64,000 bases of DNA, taken from contig NC_091050.1 of assembly GCF_963966145.1 (NCBI RefSeq), forward strand, positions 10,602,001 to 10,666,000, given 5' to 3'. This document shows, one piece after another, positions 25,321 to 36,435 of this stretch; position 1 is the first letter of the stretch, and the number at the start of each line of letters is the position of its first letter. The notes beneath the pieces are model-generated. The model did not search any database. It saw nothing but the letters and a program-made list of their open reading frames with translations, and was not told the DNA's origin. The stretch comes from Tenebrio molitor (lineage: Eukaryota; Arthropoda; Insecta; Coleoptera; Tenebrionidae). The position numbers were made by a program, and so were the translations under genes.

Positions 25321-26201
25321 CAGTGAGTTTTTTTTAAGACTGGCCATAGGGTTTTACATGCTAATTTTTCAACCCCCTGTTAACTTTTGTTCCGATGAGA
25401 ATATTCAAACCATTTTTGGAATAAACTTGGAAGATTTGTTAAACTATCAGATAGATTATAATTCAATATCCCAAACGGTCGAAAAAGTTGTGAAAAATAG
25501 TATATTATGATACAAGTTTATAAGGAAGCCTTTAAAGCACGCGAGACGAGTTTAAGAGCACGACGCGTAGCGGAGTGCTTTTAACGTCGCAAGTGCTTTA
25601 AAGGCCCTTATAAACGTGTATCATACGCTATTTTTTATTATACCTGCACTACAATCTGAAAATTATAACAAAAAAATTAAATTGAAATACCTTTTCCGAA
25701 GTAATCTGTGTCATTAATCGTTGATATAGAAATGGTCAATTGTTGTTGTTTCGTTGCTATTATAAATTGTGTATTTACCATTGTTCAAAATATAGGTGAA
25801 TTTGTTGTTACCTAAGCGACCCTTAAAGCTTTAGTGTTTTAAGGGCCCTTTTTCGCACGCATTTTAGTGTCAAAAACCGGGATTATGATTCAGGTATAAT
25901 AAAAAATATTTTTAGGGCGCCAAAATAATAATACGTCGAGCGGCCGCCAGAGTAGCGCCATTGTCGGCTCAACCAGCACCTGACGATCTCCACTTTTGGA
26001 CGCTTTCGGCGCGCTAAAAAATATTTTTTCACAACTTTTTCGACAGTTTGGGGTATTGAATTGTAATCTATCCGATAGTTTAAAAAATCTTCCAACTTTG
26101 TTCCAAAAATGGTTTCAATATTTTCATCAGAACAAAAGTTAACAGGGGGTTGAAAAATTAGCATGTAAAACCCTATGGCCAGTCTTAAAAAAAACTCACT
26201 G
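25321..26201. mobile_element. TA-flanked foldback nested in the hAT-like element
   Basis: The termini (CAGTGAGTTTTTTTTAAGAC and its inverse) lie between TA at 25319-25320 and 26202-26203. The arms extend about 170 bp. A further inverted repeat (about 25497-25632, GATACAAGTTTATAAGGAAG arms) is nested in it. The ORF at 25883-26164 runs along an arm and is the mirror of the other arm, so it is not a gene. A related fragment lies near 48960-49050. Confidence 0.75.
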
Positions 26202-27486
26202 TATATGCCAACAATTTATTATACAACATTCACAATTATTTCAAATTCGAAATGTCTATGAAAATCTGACATTTAAGTTGGCAATCAATAATCAATATTG
26301 TGATTTAGCGTAATAAATCTATTTTAGGTTATAATTGAATTGTACTAAATCAATTACGGAATTGACAACAAGACGAATATTTAATAACGAAAGGTCATAT
26401 GACGAGACCTGACGCCAAACTAACAAAAAAATATTTTGGCCTGCTGCGTGTTTAAATCAATCGTGAACAGCTATTTTTTTTAATACAATTGCTCCTACTC
26501 GTACTTCATATCAGCTGTGATAAGTGTCATAGGTAGACAGGCAACTATGTAAATACGGAAGCTTTGTGCGGGTGCCGGGTGGCATCGGAGAACAACTAAT
26601 TGAAAGCCGTCAAAGGGTCTGCAAATTGTTTTCTTGGTGTTGCATTTTTTAGGATATTTATGTGACTGAAGGCCAGACTAATAAACCGATGGGACACCAG
26701 ATGAAGATGTTGGTACCGACTGTTTTATTGTAATTTTACCTTAAAAATGTTTTACCATAAGGGTCATTTTTGTCTCATTCATAATTCTTGTCAAATCAGG
26801 TAGAAACTCCGAACGCACAGTCCTTTCCTCAATTACAGGGATCGTTCTTAGTAAATTCAGATTTAATTGTAATACTTTGGGAAATACACCTACACAATGC
26901 CTCTTCCTATATGTGGTGAATATTATAGTTTTATTAGATCGGCCTTCAGAGTCAAATAAATATCCTATATCTTGAAAGTGTGCAGCACAACTGCTGCACT
27001 GCGAAACATTGGATACAAAGTGTCATACTCGGCATTAAAATGTTTATTAAAGGCTTTGTTTGGGTCGGTGTTGTTTACAACAATTTGAAGCGTTAAAGGG
27101 TGCAATTTTTTGAAGCTGCCAGATGTTCGGTTTTGCCTTGAAATTTTCTACCTAACTCGATCCGGACCGGCCGCAGTCCCCTAGCGAAAACTTTTCTAAT
27201 AATATAATTTTAAAACGTAACGGTAAAAATGAATTTCGTATTTGGTTTCTTAAATGATAGGTAATTGTATAAATTTGGCCCAATCCTCCTTATTGACCAA
27301 CCGTACTCAGCTTTGGCATTATTTCCAACTTAACCAAATTGTTAATGCGGACCATGTTCGATTTGATTGTTTTGGATTTTTTTTTTTAAATTTACATAGA
27401 GTGCATTTAAAACTGTCACTTTTCTTAAATTTTTATTTCGAGAGTAAGGATGTTTTCTGAATACAATTAAAACTTTAATTATCGGA

Positions 27487-27600
27487 ATCTCGACATTGTT
27501 GACATTGTCGACATTGTTGACAGCTCCCAATTTGTCGACATCTAGGTAATTGTCGACGCGTCGACAATGACATAGTCGACACAAATTGTCGACACCGCCC
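27487..27600. repeat. 9-bp subterminal repeat array, right end
   Basis: CATTGTCGA-type 9-mers, the inverse of those at 25117-25260, lie next to the right terminus. The stretch between 26204 and 27486 has no recognised gene. Confidence 0.7.
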
Positions 27601-27908
27601 ATCCCTGGGAATAAGTATGGACTATGTTCAGTGTTAAAAAAATGTCCCCCTAGATATAAAGGTACATTATCGCAAACTTTTTGCGCTCACTGTATAGTGA
27701 CATAGTTAAAGTTTTGCTTGATTTAACTATTTTCTAGTTATTTTTTTTTTTATGAAGGCATAAAGCGAAACAATTTTTTGACTTAATAGTTTGTTTCTTA
27801 CAGCAACATTTTTATTGAGATACATTTTTTATCATTACAGGCTGGCTACGAAAATTGGATTCACTTTTCCACATTTGTCCAAAAGATGGAACTATAGGAA
27901 AAAAAGAA

Positions 27909-28470
27909 ATGGAATTGCTGTCAACATTGTTTTTTTTTACGTAACTATGCTTTCAAAAAATATAGCTAAATGTTGGTTGTAGCCGATTAGGATATGTTGC
28001 CCGCTAATGATCCTGCACTTATACAGCTGTTGTTCTACCAAAACGACCTTCTTTAGCAGGATCATACCATTTTATGATAAGCACTTATTCGCTGCTCAAT
28101 ATTGAAACTCACAATTTTAAACTGGCAGTGACATTGACAATTGTTAAAAATAGTGACGAAATATTGAACTGAATGTTGCCATTTAATTAAATATAATTTG
28201 TGATCCTCAAATCTTTTGTTGTAAAAACAGCGACATCTCTTGGCGATGTAAAGAAAAGTAACTCCAATTTTCGTAGCCACTCTGTATATATCTTTTTGTC
28301 TATAAGATCCAGGTAATTATTACGAAAGGAGTTAACTTTGACACTATCAGCCTCATTATTTTGAAACAACTGACACAACAGAAATAATATTTAACATAAT
28401 AGGCATAGCAACCACTTAAAGTAAAAGCATATGGAAAATAATAATATATTTTATTTTTCGCTTGTCAATT
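27909..28470. repeat. Dispersed repeat family A, copy 2
   Basis: Near-identical to 4361-4920. The parallel ORFs (for example 28187-28378 and 4632-4841) encode almost the same peptide, but without any known domain. Confidence 0.75.
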
Positions 28471-28559
28471 ATACAGCGTGTTATTGAAATGCGTTAAGAA
28501 AATTTAAACGGTGATAGAACTCATCAAAACAAATTACTTTTCTATTTACCATTTTTTCG

Positions 28560-28990
28560 AAAACTCAGTACTCAGCATCCACGATGCCCTAATATATAAT
28601 TGTTTATTTGCTAAGTCTAATTTTAAAGCTTTCTCATATTGTAGCTTATTTTTTTTAAGGAGTTTTTGAGTTTTATGTAAGTATAAAAATAAAATATGAT
28701 AGTTATCACTTTAATTTATTGGATTAACGGGAACTCATGAACTTGATGAATTGGACTTACTCTTGTTAATATTTCGGTAATAAGTAAATAAATATAAAAA
28801 GGTTGTAATGATTTATTTTTAATAAGTTTGGCTAAGACCTTCTACATGAAAATCATGTAATTGTTAAGTACAACAGTAATAGTATTTAACATTACTAGCA
28901 TGATAAAAAGGGTTTTTACTGGCGACAGAAGGATATGACTGGAGAGCCGAAGGCGAGCCAGTCACCTTCTGAAGCCAGTAAAACCCGTTA
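28560..28990. repeat. Family B copy 2 and adjoining hairpin
   Basis: 28560-28880 repeats blocks of 7440-7860. It is followed by an imperfect inverted repeat (about 28905-28985) with ACTGGCNNCAGAAGG-type arms around a GAGAGCCGAAGGCGAG core. Confidence 0.55.
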
Positions 28991-29089
28991 CCATGCGTGT
29001 ATTGTTGAATATTTTATTTGTTCCTCACTTGTAATCACTTATACAAACTATTAAAAATTCCGGAATATGAAAAAAAAATCGTATGAGCT

Positions 29090-29427
29090 TTACACGTATT
29101 GCTCTGGAAACGCTTTCAACGGGCTGGGTTGTTGATGGTGTAGGACTGTAGGTGGTAGTAATTGGAGATGTTTTCTATTTCTTCTCACCACCCCTTGTTC
29201 GGTTTCGATTTGGAATGATCGGGGCTCGTTTGTCTTCCCTTGTACTGTGCCCTCTCTTTTCATGTTGATAATCCACACTCTGTCCCCTTTTTCTAAGTCA
29301 ACATTTTCTCTTCCTCTGTGCCTGTTGTCATAATTTCTTTTCTGAGCTTCTTTTTCTTCCGTCATCTTCTTCCTTATTTCGTTGTGGTCGAGCGGTTGTG
29401 GTAAAAGTTTGTTTGATGATATAGGAA
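29090..29427 (-). pseudogene. Gypsy-type polyprotein, integrase C-terminal tail
   Basis: The minus-strand frame encodes [14 protein letters not shown], then KEAQKRNYDNRHRG, then KGDRVWIINMKREG and a final RRNRKHLQLLP. This is the usual tail of Ty3/Gypsy Pol, a short basic region after the integrase core that binds DNA. Only the C-terminal roughly 100 residues are present; no reverse transcriptase, integrase core or LTR pair is visible nearby. Its 5' side is joined directly, in the same orientation, to a phosphomannomutase fragment near 29428-29431. It is an old truncated retroelement piece. Confidence 0.7.
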
Positions 29428-29430
29428 GTC

Positions 29431-30024
29431 TATCTCGTGGTCGTTGCCCCCTTTGTCGGTTTTGTCACCGAAGAAGTGTATTTTGTCGTAGCCTTCGTTC
29501 TCCAGGTGGCGCAAGCAGTAAGTCTTGTCCCAGCCTTTCGGGAACACGTCGAAGCTGATCTGCCCTCCTACGCCAGGCCGATGTCGGGAAAGCGCTTCTT
29601 GTATTCTTTGTCGTACTTGTCGAAACTCTCGCGCTCCTCTTGCGAGCACGACCGTCCTATCGGGGAGATGTTGAGCATTCCGGCGCGTAGCTCGACGAAC
29701 GTGCCCCGCTTCACCGGGACCACCACCGTGGACAGATAGCTCAAGGTGTAGTTTATGAACTGCTCTGGTGCTCCACCTCCTTGCCGAACTTGTACTGGAC
29801 GAGTCCGTTCTCGGGGAAGACGTAGTCAAAGCGGAAGATCACGTCGTCGCCGTTCATTTGTTCAGCGATCTTCTTGAAGTCTGACCCCCCAACTAGGCCC
29901 AGCGTGAACAACGGTTTCAGCTTTGTTTGGATGAACTCGTCCAGTTCTCGGCTGATCGATTGTCGGGCCTTGGTCAGCGTGCCGTCCACGTCGAAAAGAC
30001 ACAAGATTTTTTTGGGAGACATTT
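29431..30024 (-). pseudogene. Phosphomannomutase (PMM2-type) pseudogene
   Basis: PMM converts mannose-6-phosphate to mannose-1-phosphate for GDP-mannose and glycosylation. The frame from an ATG at 30024 has the HAD-family nucleophile motif LFDVDGTLT, then VGGSD and [15 protein letters not shown]. The frame then breaks at about 29763 and resumes as [11 protein letters not shown]...RGTFVELR. It breaks again at about 29575 and resumes as [20 protein letters not shown] and FFGDKT..GGND. Each break also removes roughly 10-15 codons expected in the family, so these are out-of-frame deletions, not single-base errors. The C-terminal about 30 residues are replaced by a Gypsy tail. No intron is evident. 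It is relatively rich in G+C. Confidence 0.85.
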
Positions 30025-30235
30025 TGAATTTCGCTCCAAATTGCAAGATGGACACGGCCGGTTTAGCCTTCTTACTGCTAATTTCGTCGACGGTTTACGC
30101 CGAAAAAACCACTTCTGACACGTCACTTCATTATCTCGAGTGATTCTTATCTACCTGGAACATAGAAAATTTCAAAATTGAATTTTAGAATTTTGAGAAG
30201 AACTTTTTTTTTCAAGTACCTTTTCTCTGTGTAAT

Positions 30236-30391
30236 GACCCTCAGAAGGGGTTTTGCGTTCGTTAACGCCTTGCGTAAATTATCGTCATTGTTGATGGGCA
30301 ATAAGTCTTGGTCGATCATTATTATTATTATCTGGCTGCGACCTTAAATATTTATATTATACCTAATCATTATTATTATACATGCTTACAG
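30236..30391. repeat. Flanking module shared by two gene fragments, copy 1
   Basis: CCTCAGAAGGGGTTTTGCGT and about 45 following bases (30236-30302), plus a block ending TTATTATTATACATGCTTACAG (about 30355-30391), recur in swapped order at 32921-32988 and 32804-32840. The second block abuts the adenylosuccinate synthetase fragment. Confidence 0.7.
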
Positions 30392-30898
30392 ACCTCTTCT
30401 ACCAGAACTCTCTTTCCCGTCTTGATGGCCTTGTCTAAGTAAGACACAGTGTCCCGCACCAACGGTCTCACTCTCTCTGCGTAACTCTTATATTTGGCCA
30501 ACTCACTTTCCACATCAACTGTCAAACTCGGAAACATTCTCTGATACATAGTCACGAGACCTTGAAATCTGAAATCTTCATAATGTATAGGTAACAACAA
30601 TCGAAAAGAACAAATAAATACACACTTTTCACTAAACTGGGAAAAGTCCCCCAGAAGCTCGCCGATTCGTATACCATTTCTTGTCACTTTTGACGAATAA
30701 GTTGGTCCGATGCCTTTCTTGGTAGTCCCCAGGCTTTGACCTTCTTGGGTGTTCTCTTGTTCTTGTAGGCCGTCTACTTGTTGGTGAAAATCAAACAATA
30801 TGATATGATCAATCGATCTTTCCATTCTTTCAAACCCTTCTTTTCGTTCTTCTCCAGCTCGTCGAACAACCCCGGCAAGTGGATGACCACACCATTTC
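30390..30898 (-). pseudogene. Adenylosuccinate synthetase gene fragment
   Basis: AdSS joins IMP and aspartate to make adenylosuccinate in AMP synthesis. After an acceptor at 30899 the frame reads [20 protein letters not shown], then [10 protein letters not shown]. There the frame breaks: about 13 bp of the SDRAHI codons are missing. It resumes as [13 protein letters not shown] and [14 protein letters not shown], with NGIR following. A 57-bp intron with GT-AG ends (30569-30625) is retained, then [12 protein letters not shown] to RVLVEE, ending at a donor-like gtaag. These are internal exons only; the GTP-binding N-terminus and the C-terminal third are absent. Intron retention argues for DNA-level duplication rather than a retrocopy. 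Confidence 0.85.
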
Positions 30899-30949
30899 CT
30901 AAACAATACAAATGCGCTCTTTTAGTGTTGAGTTCGATTTTTTTTAAAT

Positions 30950-31350
30950 ATCTAAAATAGTATATTGTATATCAAGAGTTGAAAATGAAAGATTTCACAC
31001 GAGTTTGCAGAATTGAGCCACAAGCCGTAGGCGCGTGGCTTAAGCAAACGAGTGTGAAATCGAATTTTCAACACGTGGTATACACGATACTTTTCCGACG
31101 ACCACAAAAAAAACATGCTAATATTCGGTATTCCTTCAAACTTCAAATATTATTCGACAGAGCTGCGGACAAAACATACATTGGTGGCCATGGTTACTAC
31201 AACTGTGTGCAATCATTTCATTGCGCACAGGCTAGAAGGTATCTGGTTGGCTAACCAGTTTCATTGCTATTCGCTATTTGCATGCAATAGCCAACTTTCA
31301 ATAATAGTTATTTGTGCGAATTTACGCATTTTTCATAGTGGTCGTCGGAA
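30950..31350. repeat. Imperfect foldback with nested hairpins
   Basis: Inverted pairs include TTTCACACGAGTTTG/CAAACGAGTGTGAAA (about 30993-31059) and TTTTCCGACGACCAC/GTGGTCGTCGGAAAA (about 31091-31350). ORFs here are not conserved proteins. Confidence 0.6.
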
Positions 31351-32001
31351 AATATGTTTTCGATTACCCTTCAAGTCTATTAACATTTCTTCAATGGTAC
31401 CAGTCGCCAAATGGTATACATATACAACGTGTAACAGAAATAATTACATGCATTTTAACTGGTAATAGAACTCGTCAAAAGGAACAACTTTTCTATCTAC
31501 CATTTTGCCGAAAAACGATGCTTAATTCTGTTGTTCTCTATTCTGTGGTTTTAGACACTTGAATTTTGAAGTTGTTTGCAACACCATCAGTACCTTCTGA
31601 GGACGTGTTAGTAATTTGAAATTCTATTAAAAAACACACCATTCACGTTATTTTGGCATGGTCTTTAGTACTGGAAAAGTGTACTTTGTTACCCGACAGT
31701 AGTTTCTTAAAAATGCCATTCGTCTGTCCATCATTTTTTTAATCAAATAACCACGACCTGTTGATTTAGGTTTGTAAATATAAAATTTTACTAAATTTAG
31801 GGAATTTAATGATACCTATTGGCTATACCAGTCAACGTCTGTCATTTTTAATGTCCTTTAAAGTACGCAAACTCGCAGCTAAAATTTGAACGTGTTATTA
31901 AAAATGCCTCGCAAAGTAAGACATTTATTAAACTCTCAATGATAAAAAAACAAAATTTCTTCAAAAACAATTTACACTCTTTTATTTACTATTACTATGT
32001 A

Positions 32002-32359
32002 CTATGGCGGACAATAAATTTAGGCCGGCCTGTCATTGCCTTGACATCAAAATGTGAAGCTGGCATTATGTTCAACAAACCCCATTTTCAATTTTTGTCA
32101 TTCTTGTCATCGTCACAGCGATAATCAAAATTAAAATTGGGAAAAGAAGCGTGCACCAGACAGAAGTGCTACTAAAAATCAGTTATGCTAGTGCGTCATG
32201 ATCTATAAGTTACGAAAAGGACGAAGGAAACGCCAAACAGCTTGAAAACCTTCAGTTTGACAAACTGACACATCAGTCATAATGACAATAAATGGTCGCT
32301 TGCATTGACTTTTTTTAAATGTCAGAAATTTGCCGGCCTAAATTTATTGTCCGCCATAG
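32002..32359. mobile_element. mariner-type MITE with CTATGGCGGAC termini
   Basis: The ends CTATGGCGGACAATAAATTT and their inverse are flanked by TA (32000-32001, 32360-32361). The 358-bp element is related to the 1657-2024 MITE at the outer bases but has a distinct body. No gene was seen in 31350-32000. Confidence 0.85.
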
Positions 32360-32381
32360 TACTGTATATTTATGATATAAC

Positions 32382-32648
32382 TACCGAGTGACTATAAATG
32401 ATTGAAAGAAAATAGTGGATTGGCAACACTGATGCAGTTGGTAGTGCAAGTCTTGTCGTGCATTATCTGTCAGTCATTTCTATTTAGGTTAGGTTAAGTC
32501 ACGAAGTACATTGTCGATTTAGATTTTTTTGACGTTTGTTTCAGTTTTAAAAATTACGTGTGTCATGCCAACGATGTCGCCAACTAAAGATTTCAAATGT
32601 GTTACCAACATAACAAAATAATTTTCAATCATTTATAGTCACTCGGTA
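32382..32648. mobile_element. TACCGAGTGACTATAAATG foldback MITE, copy 1
   Basis: Ends CCGAGTGACTATAAATGATT and their inverse. The 267-bp copy is matched by an equally long near-identical copy at 45789-46055 and a truncated one at 40727-40853. Confidence 0.85.
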
Positions 32649-32803
32649 TTATCAAAGAACTAATGTAATTGGCAATTTTAAATATATTTTGTTAATAGTG
32701 TTTTTTTTTTAATTCTGAGTACTGACCAATTTGCGTGACTCGCACGCTGGTCCCATCCCTGATGTAAAATCCAAGGGATTTTTATATTATATTATTTTAT
32801 ATT

Positions 32804-32988
32804 ATACTTACCTAATCATTATTATTATACATACTTACAGAATTGCAACAGAGTTTAATTCTAAACTTTTGTTTCGCTGGTCCGAATGTAAGTAGAATGT
32901 TATTAACAAATTAATTAGCCTCAGAAGGGGTTTTGCGTTCGTTAACTCCCTGCGTAAATTATCGTCATTGTTGATGGGCAATAAGTGT
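32804..32988. repeat. Flanking module shared by two gene fragments, copy 2
   Basis: Contains both blocks described at 30236-30391, in the opposite order, surrounding an exon-like AATTCT|gtaag boundary on the minus strand. Confidence 0.65.
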
Positions 32989-33301
32989 TCGTCGCTTGGG
33001 TATGAGACTAACGCCCTGCGTATAGCATTTTTTATATTATGGAAAGTGGCGTGGCAGTGCTAAAATCATTGATATCATTATTATTATTATTATTACTACT
33101 ACTATTATGTTTATTTACTCTCCAATCGCAAATACATTTGGAATAAAAGCGGAATGTTTCTTTAATCTTACCGGCCGTGGTGTGTAACTGTTGAGAACCA
33201 CTGGAAAACTGAGAGTTTCGACTGAATCTGCCTCGGCGCACCGAAGCAACCCGTTCTCTGACTGGCCGACTTCACGATAATTATCTTCTTCTTTTTTTTA
33301 T

Positions 33302-33490
33302 AATTGGTGTACCACCATGGCAGCTTGCGAAACCACTACTTCATCTTCATCGTTCAACAATTTGATCAATTCTGGTATCGCTCGGGTCGCTAAATCAGCG
33401 TCGTCTTGATAAATTGATTAAATTGACCACCGCATGTTTAAGCATTTGACTTGGTTCAGAGAGTCGCTGAACGGCTGTTTGATGGCTGGA
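33302..33490 (-). pseudogene. Armadillo/beta-catenin fragment, copy A
   Basis: The minus strand encodes [18 protein letters not shown], then a one-base shift, then [20 protein letters not shown] and VVVSQAA. This is the start of the armadillo-repeat region of beta-catenin, which binds cadherin and TCF in adhesion and Wnt signalling. It runs without a splice site into a piece of the neighbouring Costal-2-type exon (at about 33300), so it is a chimera. The shift and a stop in HQL* disable it. Confidence 0.8.
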
Positions 33491-33714
33491 TCAAATTGCT
33501 AAAATTATTATTTATTATTATTACTATTATTTACTCTCCAATCGCAAATACATTTGGAATAAAAGTGGAATGTTTCTTTAATCTTACCGGCCGTGGTATG
33601 TAACTGTTGAGAACCGCTGGAAAGCTGAGAGTTTCGACTGAATCTGCGTCGGCGCACCGAAGCAACCGTTCTCTGATTGGCCGACTTCACGATAATTATC
33701 TTCTTTTTTTTTTG

Positions 33715-33905
33715 ATAATTGGAATACCACCATGGCAGCAGCTTGCGAAACCACTGCTTGATCTTCATCGTTCAACAATTTGATCAATTCTGGTGTCGCT
33801 CGGGTCGCTAAATCAGCGTCGTCTTGATAAATTGATTAAATTGACCACCGCATGTTTAAGCATTTGACTTGGTTCAGAGAGTTGCTGAACGGCTGTTTGA
33901 TGGCT
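33715..33905 (-). pseudogene. Armadillo/beta-catenin fragment, copy B
   Basis: Second tandem copy of the same armadillo segment. It carries the same frameshift in the INYQDDAD codons, so the damage predates the tandem duplication. Here the [16 protein letters not shown] stretch stays open into KKK and then the Costal-2-like [10 protein letters not shown] segment. Confidence 0.8.
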
Positions 33906-34002
33906 AGGATCAAATTGCTAAAATTATTATTACTATTATTATTATTTACTCTCCAATCGCAAATACATTTGGAATAAAAGCGGAATGTTTCTTTAATCTT
34001 AC

Positions 34003-36435
34003 CGGCTGTGGTGTTTAACTGTTGAGAACCACTGGAAAGCTGGGAGTTTCTACTGAAGCTCCCTCGCCGTGCCGGAGCAACCGTTCTGTGATTGGCCGGC
34101 TTCACAAGATCGGTGGTCGGTGGATTCTGCTAGACCGCCAGACACAAGACGCGATATGAAAATCCTCGGAATCTTCTCCAAGCCTGCGGTTACAAACCGA
34201 GAAAAATAAGAGAAAACGCAAACAAAAAAAAAAGCGTTTTCTTTCAATCCATAATTGTGGTTGGTAATTAGAGCGAAAGAGGAATCACAAATAAATATTA
34301 AGTTCCTCACGTTCTCGTTATCTTCGCCGGCCAGATTCCGCAAGACCAGATAGAGCTTCTCTTCCTGTTGCTGCTGCAAAGACACTATTCGTCTCTCGGC
34401 CTCCGACCGCACCAATTGAAGCGTGTGACTTAGATTCTGCACCCTGTACGCCATGTTCTCGTGCTGATTCTCGATGTCGAGGATTTGCATTTCCAGTTTC
34501 TTGCTGCTGCTGCGCAAGTCGAGAATTTTTTCGAAGTACTTGTGGAGCAGGATCCTCATTTCGGTCTCGCTCAGCTTGAGGAAGCGCTCCATCAGCATCT
34601 TGTCGCTTTGCTCCTCCAACTCTTTGAACGGTTGGTGGCCGCATATTATCGAGTTTTTGTATTCTATGATCAGGTCTATCGCCTCTACGGCCTCTTCGTA
34701 CTGCAACAGCTTGCGCTCTTCAGATTCATTTAGGATTTTCTTGTTCTGCGACTTTAGATCGATCTTGCACCGCAACTCCAACAGGTAATCTCTCGTCTTC
34801 CTTAAATTACGAATCTCGTGTCTCAAACACTACAATTCTTCGGTGCTGAGCGACACGTTCGAGTCTATCGTCGTGTTGGACTTGTTGAACCAAGCGAGAG
34901 CTTTCATGTCGGGGCTTTTCTGCTTTTCAAAACTGTCGCAACTCCCTTTGTTACTCATCTTCAACTTCTCCTCCCTGATTTGCTTTTCGTACAACTGCTT
35001 GTACTTCTCCTTCTCCTGTTTGTACTTCTTCAACTTCTCCAACTGCTTCTTGGAAGTGTGCAAACTGCTTCCCAACTCCAGCAATTTATTCCAGTCTTCC
35101 GTGAGATTCTTCAGAGATTCCGTATCTTTGAGTTTTTTCTCCAAAGCTACCACCTCATTCTTGTATTTTCCCTCCAACAGGTGATTCTTCTGAAGTCGCG
35201 CTTGGAGAAACTTCAACTCTGCATTTTTGTACTCGTTCCTCAGCATCTGACACTTTTGTTCGAACTTGCTGTGAGCGCTCGACTTCGTGTCTTTATGCTG
35301 GAGCAACCTCTCCATCAGATTCTCCTTCATTTTGATCGTCTTCTCGAGATCCGAAATCTTCTTTTGATTCAACTCCAGCGCCGCCACGATCTGTTTGAGA
35401 ATCTTCTTCTTCGTCTCGTACGTGAGATGCGTTGCTTCTGCAACTTTCTCACTTTCTTGACTGACAAACTCTTCGCTAATCTTCGACGTATTTAGCGACA
35501 AAGCTGGTGCTAGTTCTTCGGCGGAATGGATACTCCCTCTGCGACCCCTCGCCCCTTTCAAGCGATACTCATTATTCGCGCTCTCTTTGGCACAAGAATT
35601 CACATTAACGTTAGACGCGTTTGCTTGCGCGACCAGTTTATCAGTGCTAACCCTGAAGACCTCCATCAGACCTTGTACTTTATCCAACAGACAGACTTTC
35701 CTTCTCTTCCTCTTCAATGGCCTCGCTCGCGTTACTTTCGTAGCTGCCTTCGATCTCTTCTTCTATCCGTTCCAGCGACCGATGCGGCTCCGAGTTCTCG
35801 CTCAGACAGTCTTCGCATTCTTGCTTGAGCATCAACCATTGAGAAATCTGCTCTTGCTCGCTCCTGGGTAACATATCGTTAGAGACTAGTCTTTGGAATA
35901 GTTCCTCCGCGTTTGACACCAATTTCAAAAGTTGATTGGCGGCAAATTGCAATCCGAAAACGTCGCAATTTTCTTGTAGCGACTCGAAAGTCGTATACGA
36001 GTTGATGGTGACGAAATTTTTGATCATCTGGGCGCGCAACGCCAGTTGCAAAGTGTACAAAGTCTCGGTGAAATCTTGGATGAAAGGCGAAACGCAACAC
36101 ATCAGTAGAGTTTTGGCGCAGCAGAGTCGTCAAAACGGACTGCGTGTACGGTACGAAGTTGTAGTGATTGTATTGAGTCCCGCAAGTCTCTGAGAGCGTC
36201 ATGATGCACCTCTGCAGAGTCTGTATGCCCAGATCTGTGGGTATGGTTTGCATCATGCCGTTACTGTCGTAAACCAAGACTTTTTCGCTTCCCGCAAGAT
36301 CGGCGAAACTAGCGGTGGGGATGCGGTGATGGATGGTGGTATCCACCAACCATTGCTGCTCCAAGGTCAGCGTGAACAGAGTGTGCGCACATTTGGGGGC
36401 GATATTCGACATGTCCAACTGAATCAACTTGTGTT
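34003..36435 (-). pseudogene. cos: Costal-2/KIF7-KIF27-type kinesin, broken fragment
   Basis: Costal-2 is the kinesin-like scaffold of Hedgehog signalling. After an acceptor at 36436 one long exon (to the donor at 34310) encodes the C-terminal half of a divergent motor domain: HTLFTLTLEQ, ASFADLAGSEKV (switch II) and NFVPYTQSVLTTLLR. A frameshift near 36110 leads into LMCCVSPFIQDFTETLYTLQ. A second shift near 35685 precedes the long coiled coil (ILKQIVAALELNQKKISDLE and on). An in-frame TAG at 34830-34832 comes just before the family signature LRHEIRNLRKTRDYLL ... AIDLIIEYKNSIICG. A further exon (34183-34003, [15 protein letters not shown]) follows. The P-loop part of the motor is absent. Three lesions make it a pseudogene unless base errors are responsible. 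Confidence 0.8.

Larger units (their letters stand above)
25107..27607. mobile_element. Candidate non-autonomous hAT element (2.5 kb)
   Basis: The ends are CAGGGATGGGCG and the inverse CGCCCATCCCTG, which fit hAT termini (CAGGGRTGGGC style). GGAATAAC (25097-25104) on the left and GGAATAAG (27608-27615) on the right look like an 8-bp duplication with one mismatch and two extra bases on the left. Subterminal arrays of TCGACAATG-type 9-mers lie inside both ends in opposite orientation. No hAT transposase was found, and the interior carries a TA-flanked foldback. Confidence 0.65.
33121..34110. repeat. Tandem repeat of about 415 bp, 2.4 copies
   Basis: The phrase TCCAATCGCAAATACATTTG recurs at 33121, 33537 and 33952. 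Each unit contains, on the minus strand, an exon ending GCCG|gtaagatt, its A+T-rich intron start and (in two units) an armadillo-like piece. The third unit runs into unique Costal-2 sequence, marking it as the founder. Confidence 0.85.

Noticed and set aside
25883..26164. 93-residue minus-strand ORF in the foldback
   Set aside because: It is mirrored by the opposite arm (25360-25500) as expected of an inverted repeat, and shows no family motif.
34003..36435. Working kinesin gene spoiled only by sequencing errors
   Set aside because: The P-loop half of the motor is missing as well, and three separate lesions occur. Base errors cannot explain the missing exons, though I cannot rule them out for the individual shifts.
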